Source: Sinorhizobium fredii USDA 205 (lineage in GTDB: Bacteria > Pseudomonadota > Alphaproteobacteria > Rhizobiales > Rhizobiaceae). From it: DNA of 64,000 bases. A program made the translations under genes and the position numbers. This document shows positions 27,361-38,670 of this stretch, piece by piece (position 1 is the first letter of the stretch; each line of letters begins with the position of its first letter). The notes under the pieces are model-generated. The model was not told where the DNA came from. It searched no databases and was given only the letters and a program-made list of their open reading frames with translations. Location of the stretch: NCBI RefSeq assembly GCF_001461695.1, contig NZ_AUTC01000132.1:1-64000 (forward strand), written 5' to 3'.

Positions 27361-28707
27361 TTAGACCAGGCCAGGCACGACGAAGACCAGCCAGGCGACC
27401 ACCGGCCCGATGATGGCGATCAGCGCGCTGTAGACCAGCAGTTGCCGCAGCACGTGCTCGCGCTTGTCGTCCGGCGCATTGGCGACGACGAGGGCGCCGT
27501 TGGTCGAAAACGGGCTGGTGTCGACGATCGTCGTCGAGATGGCGATGGCGGCCACGACGCCGATGGCGCTGATGTGGCCCTGCAGCAGGAACGGTACCGC
27601 GAGGGGGATGATGGCGCCGAGCAGCGCCGTCGAGGAGGCGAAGGCCGAGACGATCGCCCCGGTGAAGCACAGGAGCAGCGCCACCAGCAACGGCATGCCG
27701 AGGCTTGAAATGCCGCTGGCCACATAGTCGACCGTGCCGGCCTTTTCCATGACGCCGACATAGGTGATGATGCCGGTGATCAGCAGTACCGTCGACCAGC
27801 TCACCTTGTCGATCGCCGCCTTCTGGGTCTTCGGCGAGATGAGCGCAAGCACAACGGCAACGGTGATCGCCACCAGCCCCACATTGAACTTGAAGACCAG
27901 GGCACCGATACCGAGCGCCGTCAGGCCGACCAGGGTGGAGATCATTTCCGGGGTGAGGCGCAATGTCTGTAGGGTGTCCGCCGCCGTACCGTAGGCGTGT
28001 TCCCTGATCGGCTTGGCGGGCGTGCCGCCGTGACCCCGGATCGATGCGGATACGCCCTCGGGGTGGAGCTCGGGCAGCGGCCCGGCCGAAGCCGGTTTCT
28101 GTTTCATGACCTTTGCACCGCCGAAGACGAAGAACACCAGCACGGCGATCGCAAGGTTGAAGAAGAAGCTGGAGAGGAACAGCGATGTCGGGGCGAAGGG
28201 CAGGCCGGCTTTGACGACGATCTGGTTGGTGATGCCGCCATAGACGCTGATCGGCGAGAAGCCGCCGGCCTGGGCGCCGTGGATGACCATCAGGCCCATC
28301 ATCGCCGGGTGGATGCGGTATTGGACGGCAAAGCTCAGCGCCACCGGCGCAAGAATGGCGACGGCCGCCGGCCCGAGCGCACCGAAGCCGGTAATGACCG
28401 CAGCGACGAGGAACATCACCCAGGGGATCCAGGCGACATGGCCGCGCACCAGCCGCACGGCGCATTCGACGAGCCAGTCGATCGTGCCATTGATCTGGGC
28501 GATGGCGAAGAGATAGGTGACGGCGACCAGCGTCAGGAACAGGTCGCTCGGGAAGCCGGCGAAGATGTCGCTGGCCTTCATGCCGATGATCAGCGATCCG
28601 AGCAGAAAGGTGCAGCCGAAGGCCAGCGCGCCCATGTTGATCGGCTGGATGGTCGCGATGACGAACATGCCGACCAACAGCAGTATGGATAGGATTTCGA
28701 TGCCCAT
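27361..28707 (-). CDS. matC: malonate transporter MatC
   Basis: 448 residues, a very hydrophobic protein with about 12 membrane segments. The N-terminal half is the MatC_N domain (ATIQPINMGALAFGCTFLLG, then SDIFAGFPSDLFLTLVAVTY), the C-terminal half a CitMHS/ion-transporter-like repeat (VLLITGIITYVGVMEKAGTV, ...STTIVDTSPFSTNGALVVAN). MatC of Rhizobium leguminosarum bv. trifolii is the malonate carrier of the matABC operon, and gene order here is identical. The ATG follows GAGGGAGGGG. A small hairpin lies between matB and this gene. Confidence 0.9.
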   Translation of the reverse strand: MGIEILSILLLVGMFVIATIQPINMGALAFGCTFLLGSLIIGMKASDIFAGFPSDLFLTLVAVTYLFAIAQINGTIDWLVECAVRLVRGHVAWIPWVMFLVAAVITGFGALGPAAVAILAPVALSFAVQYRIHPAMMGLMVIHGAQAGGFSPISVYGGITNQIVVKAGLPFAPTSLFLSSFFFNLAIAVLVFFVFGGAKVMKQKPASAGPLPELHPEGVSASIRGHGGTPAKPIREHAYGTAADTLQTLRLTPEMISTLVGLTALGIGALVFKFNVGLVAITVAVVLALISPKTQKAAIDKVSWSTVLLITGIITYVGVMEKAGTVDYVASGISSLGMPLLVALLLCFTGAIVSAFASSTALLGAIIPLAVPFLLQGHISAIGVVAAIAISTTIVDTSPFSTNGALVVANAPDDKREHVLRQLLVYSALIAIIGPVVAWLVFVVPGLV

Positions 28708-28720
28708 GATTCCCCTCCCT

Positions 28721-28738
28721 CCGGCGCCTCAGCGCCGG
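28721..28738 (-). other. matB-matC intercistronic hairpin
   Basis: CCGGCGC-ctca-GCGCCGG, a perfect 7 bp stem just upstream of the matC ribosome binding site, without a T-tract. It may modulate translation or decay of the matC part of the message. Confidence 0.4.
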
Positions 28739-28805
28739 CAGTTCGCGATTTTTCAAGTTTGAAGTTATCCCGAGCGCCTTCCTCCCAGAGGGCGCACGAG
28801 GCGGC

Positions 28806-30320
28806 TTACGTCCTTATATAAAGGTCGGCGTATTGCTGCCGCAGGACGTTCTTCTGGACCTTGCCCATCGTGTTGCGCGGCAAGTCGTCGGCGAAGATGA
28901 TGCGTTTCGGCTGCTTGTAGCGCGCGAGCCGGTCCTTGAGCGCGCCAAGAATGGCGCTCTCATCGAGCGCCGCATGGGGCTTGCACACGACGATGGCGGT
29001 GACGCCCTCGCCGAAATCGGGATGCGGAACGCCGATCACGGCGCTTTCGGCGACCCCGTCGAGCTGATCGATCTCGCCCTCGACCTCCTTGGGATAGATA
29101 TTGTAACCGCCCGAAATCACCAGGTCCTTGCCGCGGCCGACAATGTGGACATAGCCGTCCCTGTCGATCTTGCCGAGGTCGCCGCTGATGAAGAACCCAT
29201 CAGTAGTGAATTCCGCGGCGGTCTTTTCCGGCATCCGCCAGTAGCCCTTGAAGACATTCGGCCCCTTGATTTCGATCATCCCGGTTTCCTCCGCCGGCAA
29301 GGTAGCGCCGGTGGCGGGATCGGTGACGCGCACCGTCACGCCGGGCAGCGGGAAGCCGACCGTTCCGGCTATCCTGTCGCCGTCATAGGGGTTCGAGGTG
29401 TTCATGTTGGTCTCGGTCATGCCATAGCGCTCGAGGATGGCGTGCCCGGTACGCTTCGCGAACTCGACATGCGTCTCGGCGAGCAGCGGCGCAGAGCCGG
29501 AAATGAAGAGGCGCATGGCGGCGACCGCCTGCCGGTCGAGGCGCGGGCTCTGCAGCAGGCGGACGTAAAAGGTTGGAACGCCCATCAGCAGCGTCGCCTC
29601 AGGCATCAGCGACAGGACCTCGTCCGGATTGAACTTCGGCAGCAGGAACATCGAGGCGCCGGCCAGCAGCGTGACATTCGTGGCGACGAACAGCCCGTGC
29701 GTATGGAAGAGCGGCAGGGCATGGATCAGCCGATCGCCGGCGGTGACGCGCCAGTAGTCGCGCAGGGTCGTGGCATTCGAGAGCAGGTTTCCGTGGGTGA
29801 GCATCGCCCCCTTGGAGCGGCCCGTCGTTCCCGAGGTATAGAGGATCGCCGCCAGGTCATCGGCGTTGCGCGACGCATCGACGAAGCCGGCCGGCTCTTC
29901 GCGGGCGAGATCGAGAAGCGAGCCGGTGCCGTCGGCGTCAAGCGTTTCGACGATCGCGCCGTAGGGCTCTGCGATCGTCCTGACGCTCTCCCGGGCGCCC
30001 GGCGAAACGACGACCAGGCGCGGCTCGGCATCGCCGATGAAATAGTCGAGTTCCGCGAGCGTATAGGCGGTGTTGAGCGGCAGGTAGACCGCACCGCTGC
30101 GCAGGCAGGCGAGATAAAGGATCAGCGCCTCGGCGCTTTTCTCCACCTGCACCGCGACCCGGTCGCCCGGGCGGATGCCGAGCGTATCGATCGCGCTGGC
30201 GATGCGGCCCGAAAGGTCGAGCGCGTCATCATAGGTCCAGATCCGGCCGCCATTGATGCGGATGAACGGCGCATCGCCGGCAGCGGCGGCCCGAATGGCG
30301 TCGAAAAGATGGTTGCTCAC
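28806..30320 (-). CDS. matB: malonyl-CoA synthetase MatB
   Basis: 504 residues, an adenylate-forming enzyme that makes malonyl-CoA from malonate, CoA and ATP. The P-loop-like motif LYTSGTTGRSKGAMLTHGN, the A5 region ERYGMTETNMNTSNPY, A7 FFISGDLGKIDRDGYVHIVG and A10 lysine in PRNTMGKVQKNVLR are all present. The start is a GTG at 30320: GGAGGAGG lies upstream and it overlaps the matA stop as GTGA. A longer open frame upstream is only the antisense-free reading of matA in another frame. Confidence 0.93.
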   Translation of the reverse strand: MSNHLFDAIRAAAAGDAPFIRINGGRIWTYDDALDLSGRIASAIDTLGIRPGDRVAVQVEKSAEALILYLACLRSGAVYLPLNTAYTLAELDYFIGDAEPRLVVVSPGARESVRTIAEPYGAIVETLDADGTGSLLDLAREEPAGFVDASRNADDLAAILYTSGTTGRSKGAMLTHGNLLSNATTLRDYWRVTAGDRLIHALPLFHTHGLFVATNVTLLAGASMFLLPKFNPDEVLSLMPEATLLMGVPTFYVRLLQSPRLDRQAVAAMRLFISGSAPLLAETHVEFAKRTGHAILERYGMTETNMNTSNPYDGDRIAGTVGFPLPGVTVRVTDPATGATLPAEETGMIEIKGPNVFKGYWRMPEKTAAEFTTDGFFISGDLGKIDRDGYVHIVGRGKDLVISGGYNIYPKEVEGEIDQLDGVAESAVIGVPHPDFGEGVTAIVVCKPHAALDESAILGALKDRLARYKQPKRIIFADDLPRNTMGKVQKNVLRQQYADLYIRT

Positions 30321-31738
30321 TTGCGCCCTCCTCCAATCTTGTCGTTCATGACCTGTGCGAACGGTCGTGACATTTCGCTCCTGCTGCCGCGGCGGCTTTC
30401 GCCGTTTCGGCCGAGCAGGCCTTTGACGGCCGGCGATGCGGTAACCTCGCCGCGCTGCGCCAGGGCCTCGTGGTTCGCCTCGATGTCCTCGAGCTTGTAG
30501 AGATAGTTGACCATCAGCCCGTGCGCCTGCTGCATCGCCTTGGCCGAGCGGTCGCCGAGGAAGTTCAGCCTTTCCAGGCGGGCGCCATTGCCGAGATGGA
30601 AGCGGGCGACCGGATCGAGCGGGCGACCCTCCGGCGTGCGCTCGATCAGGAAATAGTGGGCTGCGAGCGGCAGCAGCAGGGGCTCGATCTTGCTTGCCGC
30701 GTTCGCGTCGTCGGCCCATGCGGGATCGTCGAGCAGGTCCAGAACCTTGCGCTCGTCGTCGGTCAGCGGCGGCTCGGCGTCCGAACTGCGCGCCCTGGCA
30801 AGCCAGCGGGCAAAGCCCGGAACCGGCGAAAGCGTGACGAAGTTCTTGAGACCGGGCAGGTCCCTGCGCAGATCCTCGACCACCTGCTTGATCAGGAAAT
30901 TGCCGAACGAGATGCCGCGCAGGCCCTCCTGGCAGTTGGAGATCGAATAGAAGACGGCGGTCGTCGCCTGATCGGGATCGATCTGCTCGCGGCCCTCGTC
31001 GAGCACGTCCATGATGGCGCCCGGCACGGATCGGGTGAGCGCCACCTCGACGAAGACGAGCGGCTCGTCGGTGAGCCGCGGGTGGAAGAAGGCGAAGCAG
31101 CGCCGGTCGGCCGGCGCCAGGCGTCGGCGCAATTCCTCCCAGCCGGCGATTTCGTGCACCGCCTCGTATTTGATGATCTTTTCCAGGATGTGCGCCGGCG
31201 TCGACCAGTCGATGGGACGGAGCGTCAGGAAGCCTCGATTGAACCAGGAGCCGAACAGGTGGGTGAAATCCGCATCGAGAGCGCGATATTCTCCCGATCG
31301 ATCATTGGAAGCGAGAAGCTGCTGGCGCATCCGGACCAGCTTGGCCGTTCCGCTCGGTGCATGGTTCAAGCGGCGCAGCAATTCCTGACGGCGTGGTTCC
31401 GCCGCCCTGTGGAGTGCGATGATCGCCGCGGGGCTCTTTTCCGCGCGGTACCTGTCGACCGCCTTGTCGAGCTTCGCCGTATCGGCGCCGAATTTTTCAG
31501 AGAGCATCTGCAGGAACTGCTCAACCCCGGCGCTATCGAGCTTGCTCCAGCGCCCGAGGATCTCGGCGGCGATAGCCATACCGGATGCTTCGCCGCGGCT
31601 CGACAGCAGCATCTCGCAAAGCGTCTCGAGATCGGCTTCGACAACCGAGTCCGCGGAGCGCGAAGCGGAAAACAAAAGCTTGCGTCCGCGCTCGGTGATG
31701 CCCTGCAGCATATCGCTGAAAAACGAGGTTCCGGGCAT
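30317..31738 (-). CDS. matA: malonyl-CoA decarboxylase MatA
   Basis: 473 residues, converting malonyl-CoA to acetyl-CoA. The MCD N-terminal helical domain occupies about residues 1-170 (FFSDMLQGITERGRKLLFSA), the C-terminal GNAT-like catalytic domain the rest (CFAFFHPRLTDEPLVFVEVA, then VFYSISNCQEGLRGISFGNF). The ATG at 31738 is chosen for the AGGAGGAG just upstream; an earlier ATG at 31759 overlaps that site. First gene of matABC, divergent from matR, with a MatR operator between. Confidence 0.92.
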   Translation of the reverse strand: MPGTSFFSDMLQGITERGRKLLFSASRSADSVVEADLETLCEMLLSSRGEASGMAIAAEILGRWSKLDSAGVEQFLQMLSEKFGADTAKLDKAVDRYRAEKSPAAIIALHRAAEPRRQELLRRLNHAPSGTAKLVRMRQQLLASNDRSGEYRALDADFTHLFGSWFNRGFLTLRPIDWSTPAHILEKIIKYEAVHEIAGWEELRRRLAPADRRCFAFFHPRLTDEPLVFVEVALTRSVPGAIMDVLDEGREQIDPDQATTAVFYSISNCQEGLRGISFGNFLIKQVVEDLRRDLPGLKNFVTLSPVPGFARWLARARSSDAEPPLTDDERKVLDLLDDPAWADDANAASKIEPLLLPLAAHYFLIERTPEGRPLDPVARFHLGNGARLERLNFLGDRSAKAMQQAHGLMVNYLYKLEDIEANHEALAQRGEVTASPAVKGLLGRNGESRRGSRSEMSRPFAQVMNDKIGGGRK

Positions 31739-31861
31739 GCCATTCTCCTCCTGCTGCATGGATGCATCGACAGTCTAGTCTATCGACGCGTACCGGCATT
31801 CTCATTTTCGAGCTGGCAGTATGGTATATAAACTGGCACATTACGTGTGCGACGTCAATGA

Positions 31862-31875
31862 TCGTGTATACAAGA
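31862..31875 (+). promoter_or_regulatory. matO: MatR operator (matO)
   Basis: TCGTGTATACAAGA is the exact reverse complement of the operator I recall for MatR of R. leguminosarum bv. trifolii, TCTTGTA/TACACGA. It is a palindrome around GTATAC and lies in the matA-matR divergent region, 31 bp before matR and 123 bp before matA. Confidence 0.85.
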
Positions 31876-31906
31876 ATTGAAATCCTGCATTATAGAGGCA
31901 GAGCGG

Positions 31907-32557
31907 ATGTCCGAGAATGCTGGCCGGTGGCTCCGGGACGAAATCGAAAACGCAATCCTTTCCAACGAGTTCGGTCCCGGGGAGCGGCTGGACGAAATGG
32001 TGCTCGCCAGCCGCTTCGGCGTGTCGAGAACGCCGGTCCGCGAGGCGCTGATGCAGCTCAATGCGATAGGCCTTATCGAAATTCGACCGCGGCGCGGCGC
32101 CGTCGTCATCGATCCGGGACCGCATCGCATCTATGAAATGTTCGAGGTCATGGCGGAACTCGAGGGCCTCGCCGGTTCACTCGCCGCCCGCCGCCTTGAC
32201 GAGCCGTCCCGGCAGGCGATCACGGCGGCACACAAGCGCTGCGAGCACTCGGCCGAGGCCGGCGACAGCGACGCCTATTATTACGACAACGAGGAATTCC
32301 ATAAGGCCATCTATGCGGCCAGCCGTAGCGAGTTCCTCGAGGAGCAATGCACGCAACTGCACCGGCGGCTGCGCCCCTATCGTCGACTGCAGCTACGGGT
32401 GCGCAATCGTCTCTCGACATCCTTCTTGGAACATTGCGGCATCGTTGACGCGATCTTCGCCGGGGACGGGGAGGAGGCCCGCCGGCTGCTACGTTCTCAC
32501 GTCGGCATCCAGGGCGAGAGGTTCAGCGATCTGGTCGCCAGCATGGCGACCAGATGA
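31907..32557 (+). CDS. matR: GntR-family malonate regulator MatR
   Basis: 216 residues. The winged helix (AILSNEFGPGERLDEMVLAS, RFGVSRTPVREALMQL) is followed by an all-helical FCD effector domain (residues ~80-205, with Asp/His metal ligands in DNEEFHKAIY and HCGIVDAI). MatR controls matABC in response to malonate. The ATG at 31907 is preferred (GAGG upstream); an in-frame ATG at 31877 abuts the operator. Divergent from matABC. Confidence 0.9.
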   Translation: MSENAGRWLRDEIENAILSNEFGPGERLDEMVLASRFGVSRTPVREALMQLNAIGLIEIRPRRGAVVIDPGPHRIYEMFEVMAELEGLAGSLAARRLDEPSRQAITAAHKRCEHSAEAGDSDAYYYDNEEFHKAIYAASRSEFLEEQCTQLHRRLRPYRRLQLRVRNRLSTSFLEHCGIVDAIFAGDGEEARRLLRSHVGIQGERFSDLVASMATR

Positions 32558-32867
32558 GCGGGATACCGTCCGGCCGATCGCGTTCTGGAATTCCAGACTC
32601 CTATAGCCGGATTTGACCGGGTCGATCCCTCCTTTGAGAGCCATTCCGATTGCGACCCCGTTGCGGCGTCCGTCTGTCGCGCGCGTGCGACGGGTGGTCA
32701 TTGGGTCCCAACGAAGTGGAGGACGGCAAGCCGTTGTGCGGACCGCCTGCCAGGACCGCGCTTGGAACGGGGCTGACATCGTGCTCCTCTTGACCCGCCG
32801 GCGCCGCAATCTGGAAAATCCGTGAGAGATGTGCTACATATCTGACTATCTGACTAGGTGATCGACG
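32558..32867 (+). promoter_or_regulatory. gene-free gap with promoter-side repeat of the next toxin-antitoxin pair
   Basis: 310 bp between matR and the Phd antitoxin. A short leftward frame (ATG at 32779, with AGAGGAG upstream) runs into matR but its product resembles nothing I know, so I do not call it. At 32839-32854 TATCTGAC is repeated in tandem about 14 bp before the antitoxin start, a candidate operator for the following pair. Confidence 0.35.
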
Positions 32868-33170
32868 ATGGGCAAGAACGCGGACCTGACGAAGTTGAAA
32901 AAAGCTCGCGGACAAAACGCGGGCGGATGGTGGAAGCTCGAAGACGCCAAGGCGCGCTTCAGCGAGGTGGTGCGGCACGCGCGCGAGGACGGGCCGCAGC
33001 GCGTGACAGTGCGGGGCAGGGATGCGGTTGTAATTATGAGCGCCGAGGAGTTCGATCGGCTCGTACCCGAGAAGCCGCGAGCACCGTTCGTCGAATTCAT
33101 GGAAAGTCTGCATCTTGGCGGGCTCGATCTTGAACGCGAGATGGATCGAGGCCGGGATATCGAACTTTGA
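32868..33170 (+). CDS. Phd/YefM-family antitoxin
   Basis: 100 residues. The segment WWKLEDAKARFSEVVRHARE followed by GPQRVTVRGRDAVVIMSAEE is the Phd/YefM fold that dimerises and binds DNA; the C-terminal tail (FMESLHLGGLDLEREMDRGR) is the acidic toxin-binding part. The N-terminal 20 residues are longer than usual and basic. It overlaps the PIN toxin gene by 4 nt. Expected to repress its own promoter, probably through the TATCTGAC repeat just upstream. Confidence 0.85.
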   Translation: MGKNADLTKLKKARGQNAGGWWKLEDAKARFSEVVRHAREDGPQRVTVRGRDAVVIMSAEEFDRLVPEKPRAPFVEFMESLHLGGLDLEREMDRGRDIEL

Positions 33171-33631
33171 AGGGTTGGTTGCTCGACACCAACGTCGTGG
33201 GCGCACTGATCAATCCGAAGGGTGCGCCTTCGGTAAAGATGTGGGGAGCCGATCAGGATGAGGAAGCCTTCTATATCAGCGTCCTGACACTGGCCGAGTA
33301 CGACAAGGGCATTCACAACCTTTCGGAGGACCATGCCGACCGGCCGCGCTACATGGCGGCGCGCGACGCGCTAGCCGAGCGTTTTGGCCGGCGGGTCCTC
33401 TCGCTTGACGACGTCATCGTGCGGCAATGGGGACGAATTTCAGGGGAAGTGAAACGCGACAGCGGTCACGCCCCGCCTGTGATCGACACGATGATCGCAG
33501 CGACGGCGATCGAACATGACCTCTATCTTGTCACGCGCAACGTGAAGGACGCTCGGCCATCCGGCGCAATAATCTTCGATCCGTGGAATGACGATGCTGA
33601 GAAATTCCCGCTGAGCCCTCGCGGCCGCTGA
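33167..33631 (+). CDS. FitB/VapC-type PIN-domain toxin
   Basis: 154 residues starting at a TTG that overlaps the antitoxin stop (TTGA). PIN motif residues are visible: LLDTNVVGALINPKG (first Asp), SVLTLAEYDKGI (Glu), and PPVIDTMIAATAIEHDLYLV with TRNVKD (later Asp residues). The set is complete, so the ribonuclease is probably active. Followed by 254 bp without a recognisable gene before the thi operon end. Confidence 0.85.
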   Translation: MKGWLLDTNVVGALINPKGAPSVKMWGADQDEEAFYISVLTLAEYDKGIHNLSEDHADRPRYMAARDALAERFGRRVLSLDDVIVRQWGRISGEVKRDSGHAPPVIDTMIAATAIEHDLYLVTRNVKDARPSGAIIFDPWNDDAEKFPLSPRGR

Positions 33632-33885
33632 GTGTCCGCGACAGAAATAATGGCCGGCCTCATGGGAGATCGGCCCTTTGAGGTCGGGAGAAGGGGCGAG
33701 GCCGAAAGCTCGCCGGTTGCGGTTTAGCCGAGAGACGCCATCGGGAGTTCGGCCGCCTTCCGGTCGACGGACCGGGATTGTCGACGTGGCGCTCGAACGG
33801 CTTCCAGGTTTCGCCCACGCCCCGTCGCACCCACGTCCGCGCGTCGGAGACAATCGCCTGACTTCGCACTATGGGACACTTCCAG

Positions 33886-34491
33886 CTAGCGCCATGCTGC
33901 CGTCATTCGAATCCATTCCTTGGTCCTGGCTTCCGGGTCGGCGTTGAGCGTGATGTCGGTGACGACGGCAGCGCTGGCGGCACCATGGGCGAAGACGCCG
34001 TCGATCCGCTCGGGATTGAGCCCGCCGATGGCGACGAGCGGCAGTGGCGACACGCGCTCGCGCCACGTGGAAAGCCGCGCCAGACCCTGCGGTGCCCATT
34101 TCATTTTCTTGAGGATCGTAGGATAGATCGGCCCGAGCGCCACGTAGTCGGGCGCGGCGGCAAGCGCTGTTTCGAGCTCATTGTCGTCATGAGTGCTCAC
34201 CCCGAGTTTCAGCCCGGCGGCCCGGATCGCGGCCCGATCGGCAGCGGCGAGATCCTCCTGACCGAGATGGACGAAATCGCAAGCCTCCTCGATCGCCAGC
34301 CGCCAATAATCGTTGACGATCAACTGGCATTGATGGGCCGCACAAACCGCCTTGGCCCTGCGGATCTCGCCGCGAAGCTCTTCATCACTTTGCTCCTTGA
34401 TCCGGAGCTGCACCAGTTTGACGCCGAGCGGTACCAGCCGCTCGATCCAACGGACGCTGTCGACGATGAGATAGAATGGGTCGAGCTTCAC
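33886..34491 (-). CDS. thiE: thiamine phosphate synthase ThiE
   Basis: 201 residues, TIM-barrel enzyme joining HMP-pyrophosphate and thiazole phosphate to thiamine monophosphate. Conserved positions are visible: [12 protein letters not shown], the pyrophosphate site [46 protein letters not shown] and [11 protein letters not shown]. The ATG overlaps the thiG stop by 4 nt. Last gene of the riboswitch-controlled operon. Confidence 0.93.
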   Translation of the reverse strand: MKLDPFYLIVDSVRWIERLVPLGVKLVQLRIKEQSDEELRGEIRRAKAVCAAHQCQLIVNDYWRLAIEEACDFVHLGQEDLAAADRAAIRAAGLKLGVSTHDDNELETALAAAPDYVALGPIYPTILKKMKWAPQGLARLSTWRERVSPLPLVAIGGLNPERIDGVFAHGAASAAVVTDITLNADPEARTKEWIRMTAAWR

Positions 34492-35261
34492 GAGAAGACC
34501 GCCTTTCCGATGATGGGCGTGGAGGGAACGGCCATGTCGCGCGGCTCCAGCATGCCGGCGCCATGGGCCATGTGGCCGGCCTCGATCGCCTTGGCGAAGG
34601 CTTCGGCCATGGCGGCCGGGTCGGCGGCGGCGGCGACCGCGGTGTTGAGGAGCACGGCGTCATAGCCGAGTTCCATGACCGTTGCCGCATGCGAGGGGCG
34701 GCCGATGCCGGCGTCGACGATCAGCGGTACGTCCGGAAATTCCCCGCGCATGGCACGCAGCGCCGGCAGGTTCTGCGGACCCATGGCGCTGCCGATCGGC
34801 GCACACCAGGGCATCAGCACCTTGCAGCCGGCTGCGACAAGCCGTTCCGCGACGACCAGATCGTCGGTCGTATAGGGAAACACCTCGAAGCCTTCGCCGG
34901 CGAGGATGCGGGCCGCTTCGACAAGGCCGAAGACGTCCGGCTGCAGCGTGTCGTGATGGCCGATCACTTCCAGCTTGATCCAGTTGGTCGCAAACACCTC
35001 GCGCGCCATCTTCGCGGTCAGCACTGCCTCGGACACAGAGTGGCAGCCGGCCGTGTTCGGCAGGACGCGCACGCCGAGCTCGCGGATCAGATCGAAGAAG
35101 GCGCCGCCCTGGCGACCGCCGGCCGTCTCGCGGCGCAGCGACACCGTGACGATATCGGTGCCCGAGCGCCGCACCGCCTCCGCAAGCATGGCCGGCGATC
35201 GGTATCGGGCGGTGCCGAGCAGCAACCGCGAGCGCACTTCGGTTCCATAGAATTGCGGCAC
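34488..35261 (-). CDS. thiG: thiazole synthase ThiG
   Basis: 257 residues, the TIM-barrel synthase that builds the thiazole ring from 1-deoxyxylulose 5-phosphate, dehydroglycine and ThiS-thiocarboxylate. The Schiff-base lysine is Lys96 in [10 protein letters not shown]; the C-terminal phosphate site reads [20 protein letters not shown] and [10 protein letters not shown]. It starts 2 nt after the thiS stop. Confidence 0.95.
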   Translation of the reverse strand: MPQFYGTEVRSRLLLGTARYRSPAMLAEAVRRSGTDIVTVSLRRETAGGRQGGAFFDLIRELGVRVLPNTAGCHSVSEAVLTAKMAREVFATNWIKLEVIGHHDTLQPDVFGLVEAARILAGEGFEVFPYTTDDLVVAERLVAAGCKVLMPWCAPIGSAMGPQNLPALRAMRGEFPDVPLIVDAGIGRPSHAATVMELGYDAVLLNTAVAAAADPAAMAEAFAKAIEAGHMAHGAGMLEPRDMAVPSTPIIGKAVFS

Positions 35262-35263
35262 GA

Positions 35264-35461
35264 TCAGCCTCCCTGCATCGGCGACAGGATTTCGATGCGG
35301 TCACCCTCGGAAAGCCGGCAAGCGCCGCGATCCTGCCGGTGCACCAGTTCACCATTGAGGGCGGTTGCCAGCCACTCGCCCTCGTATTCGAGCGCCAGAA
35401 GAAGGTCGGACAGCGTCGTTGCGCCACTCTCCAGGGCCTCCCCGTTGACGATGTAGGTCAT
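35264..35461 (-). CDS. thiS: sulfur carrier protein ThiS
   Basis: 65 residues, a beta-grasp ubiquitin-like carrier ending in the Gly-Gly that is adenylated and thiocarboxylated (ILSPMQGG). It donates sulfur to ThiG. It overlaps thiO by 4 nt. ThiF, the activating enzyme, is not in the window. Confidence 0.95.
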   Translation of the reverse strand: MTYIVNGEALESGATTLSDLLLALEYEGEWLATALNGELVHRQDRGACRLSEGDRIEILSPMQGG

Positions 35462-36468
35462 TGGATGGCTCCCTGTCGGAAAGATGGATTGGGGGAGAAC
35501 GGCGGATGCTTCGCACCGCAGAGCCTTTCTGCCAGTTGCCGCGCCATGGCGGGGGCAAGCAGAAAGCCGTGGCGGTGCATGCCGGCGATCGCGAAACCGT
35601 CGTCGTGGTCGAGGACGCGTGGCAGGTTGTCGGCGAAGGCCGGGCGGATGCCCACGCCTGTCTCCACGAGGCGAGCCTCGCCGAAGGCAGGATGTACGGC
35701 GTAAGCGGCGTTCAGGAACTCCATCACCGAGCGGGCGGTGATCGGTCCGTCATCATCGGTCTCGATCATGGTCGCGCCGATCATGAAGCGATGGCTGTCG
35801 CGCGGGACGATATAGAGAGGGTGGCGTGGATGAAGCAGTCGGACTGGCCTTGAGAGGCTGATCTCCGAGGTTTCAAGAAAGAGCATCTCACCGCGGACGC
35901 CACGAAGGCCGGGCGTGGTGGCGATCGCCGCCGCGCCCGTGCATTCAACCACGGCCGAGTAGGATGTTTCGGACGGCGCGTCGGCACTGCCGAGATGGAA
36001 GCGGACGCCTCTCTCGACGAGCGCCGCGTAAAGACCGGCCATTGCCTTTCGCGGATCGAGATGGGCTTCTTCGGAAAAGAACAGCGCGCGTTCGAAGCGG
36101 CCTGCGAGGTCCGGTTCGAGTTCTCCGATCGCATTGCCGCCGACCCATTCGTAACCGCGGGTGCGGGCGGCGAAGCGATCGAGTTCACCACTGTCCCGTC
36201 CTGCGGCGAGGACCAATGTGCCCCTGCGGATGACTTCGCCGGGGACGGCCTCCTCCCACCAGTCGGCGGAAGAAAGCCCGAGCGTCAAGACCGCTTCATC
36301 CGCCGCTTCGCGCTCGCAATAGGGCGCGAGCATGCCGCCGGCATAGCTGGACGCGCCGGCCCCGATGGTTTCCGCCGCATCCACCACCTCCACCGCGATC
36401 CCGCGGCGGCTGAGCTCGAAGGCGGCGGCAAGGCCGGCGACGCCGGCACCCTTGACCAGAACCGTCAT
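35458..36468 (-). CDS. thiO: glycine oxidase ThiO
   Basis: 336 residues, an FAD enzyme of the DAO family that oxidises glycine to the imine needed by ThiG. The dinucleotide motif VKGAGVAGLAAAFELSRRGI is at residues 5-24, the second FAD segment GAGASSYAGGMLAPYCE follows, and the C-terminal GFAIAGMHRHGFLLAPAMAR is the usual FAD/substrate-site block. It starts 1 nt after the thiC stop. Use of ThiO rather than ThiH indicates an aerobic thiazole pathway. Confidence 0.93.
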   Translation of the reverse strand: MTVLVKGAGVAGLAAAFELSRRGIAVEVVDAAETIGAGASSYAGGMLAPYCEREAADEAVLTLGLSSADWWEEAVPGEVIRRGTLVLAAGRDSGELDRFAARTRGYEWVGGNAIGELEPDLAGRFERALFFSEEAHLDPRKAMAGLYAALVERGVRFHLGSADAPSETSYSAVVECTGAAAIATTPGLRGVRGEMLFLETSEISLSRPVRLLHPRHPLYIVPRDSHRFMIGATMIETDDDGPITARSVMEFLNAAYAVHPAFGEARLVETGVGIRPAFADNLPRVLDHDDGFAIAGMHRHGFLLAPAMARQLAERLCGAKHPPFSPNPSFRQGAIQ

Positions 36469-36469
36469 C

Positions 36470-38508
<2,039 letters not shown>

Positions 38509-38670
38509 ATGACGCCAATAGTCACTGTAATCGCCGCGCCGTCAAGACTGTTTTTGGATGGGATGGGCGCGAGGTCGCGACTGCACGGCGGGTGGATGCC
38601 GCGCGTTGGAAGTCCGGCCCTGGGACCGCGCATTGCAGTTGGCCAATTCGACGGATGTGTGATGGATGGT

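Noticed and set aside
25361..28756. A single 1131-codon leftward open frame covering the hydrolase and all of matC
   Set aside because: Only the part from 27289 down is protein-like and has a start with a ribosome binding site. The upstream part is an alternative frame of matC with biased, arginine/histidine-rich composition, a by-product of high GC.
28806..30719. Extended 637-codon version of matB
   Set aside because: The extra N-terminal residues overlap matA in another frame. The GTG at 30320 has a ribosome binding site and the GTGA overlap typical of the operon.
32489..32779. Leftward frame with an AGAGGAG site upstream of its ATG, between matR and the Phd antitoxin
   Set aside because: The product matches nothing known to me and its 3' part overlaps matR antisense. 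Kept as an unknown rather than a gene.
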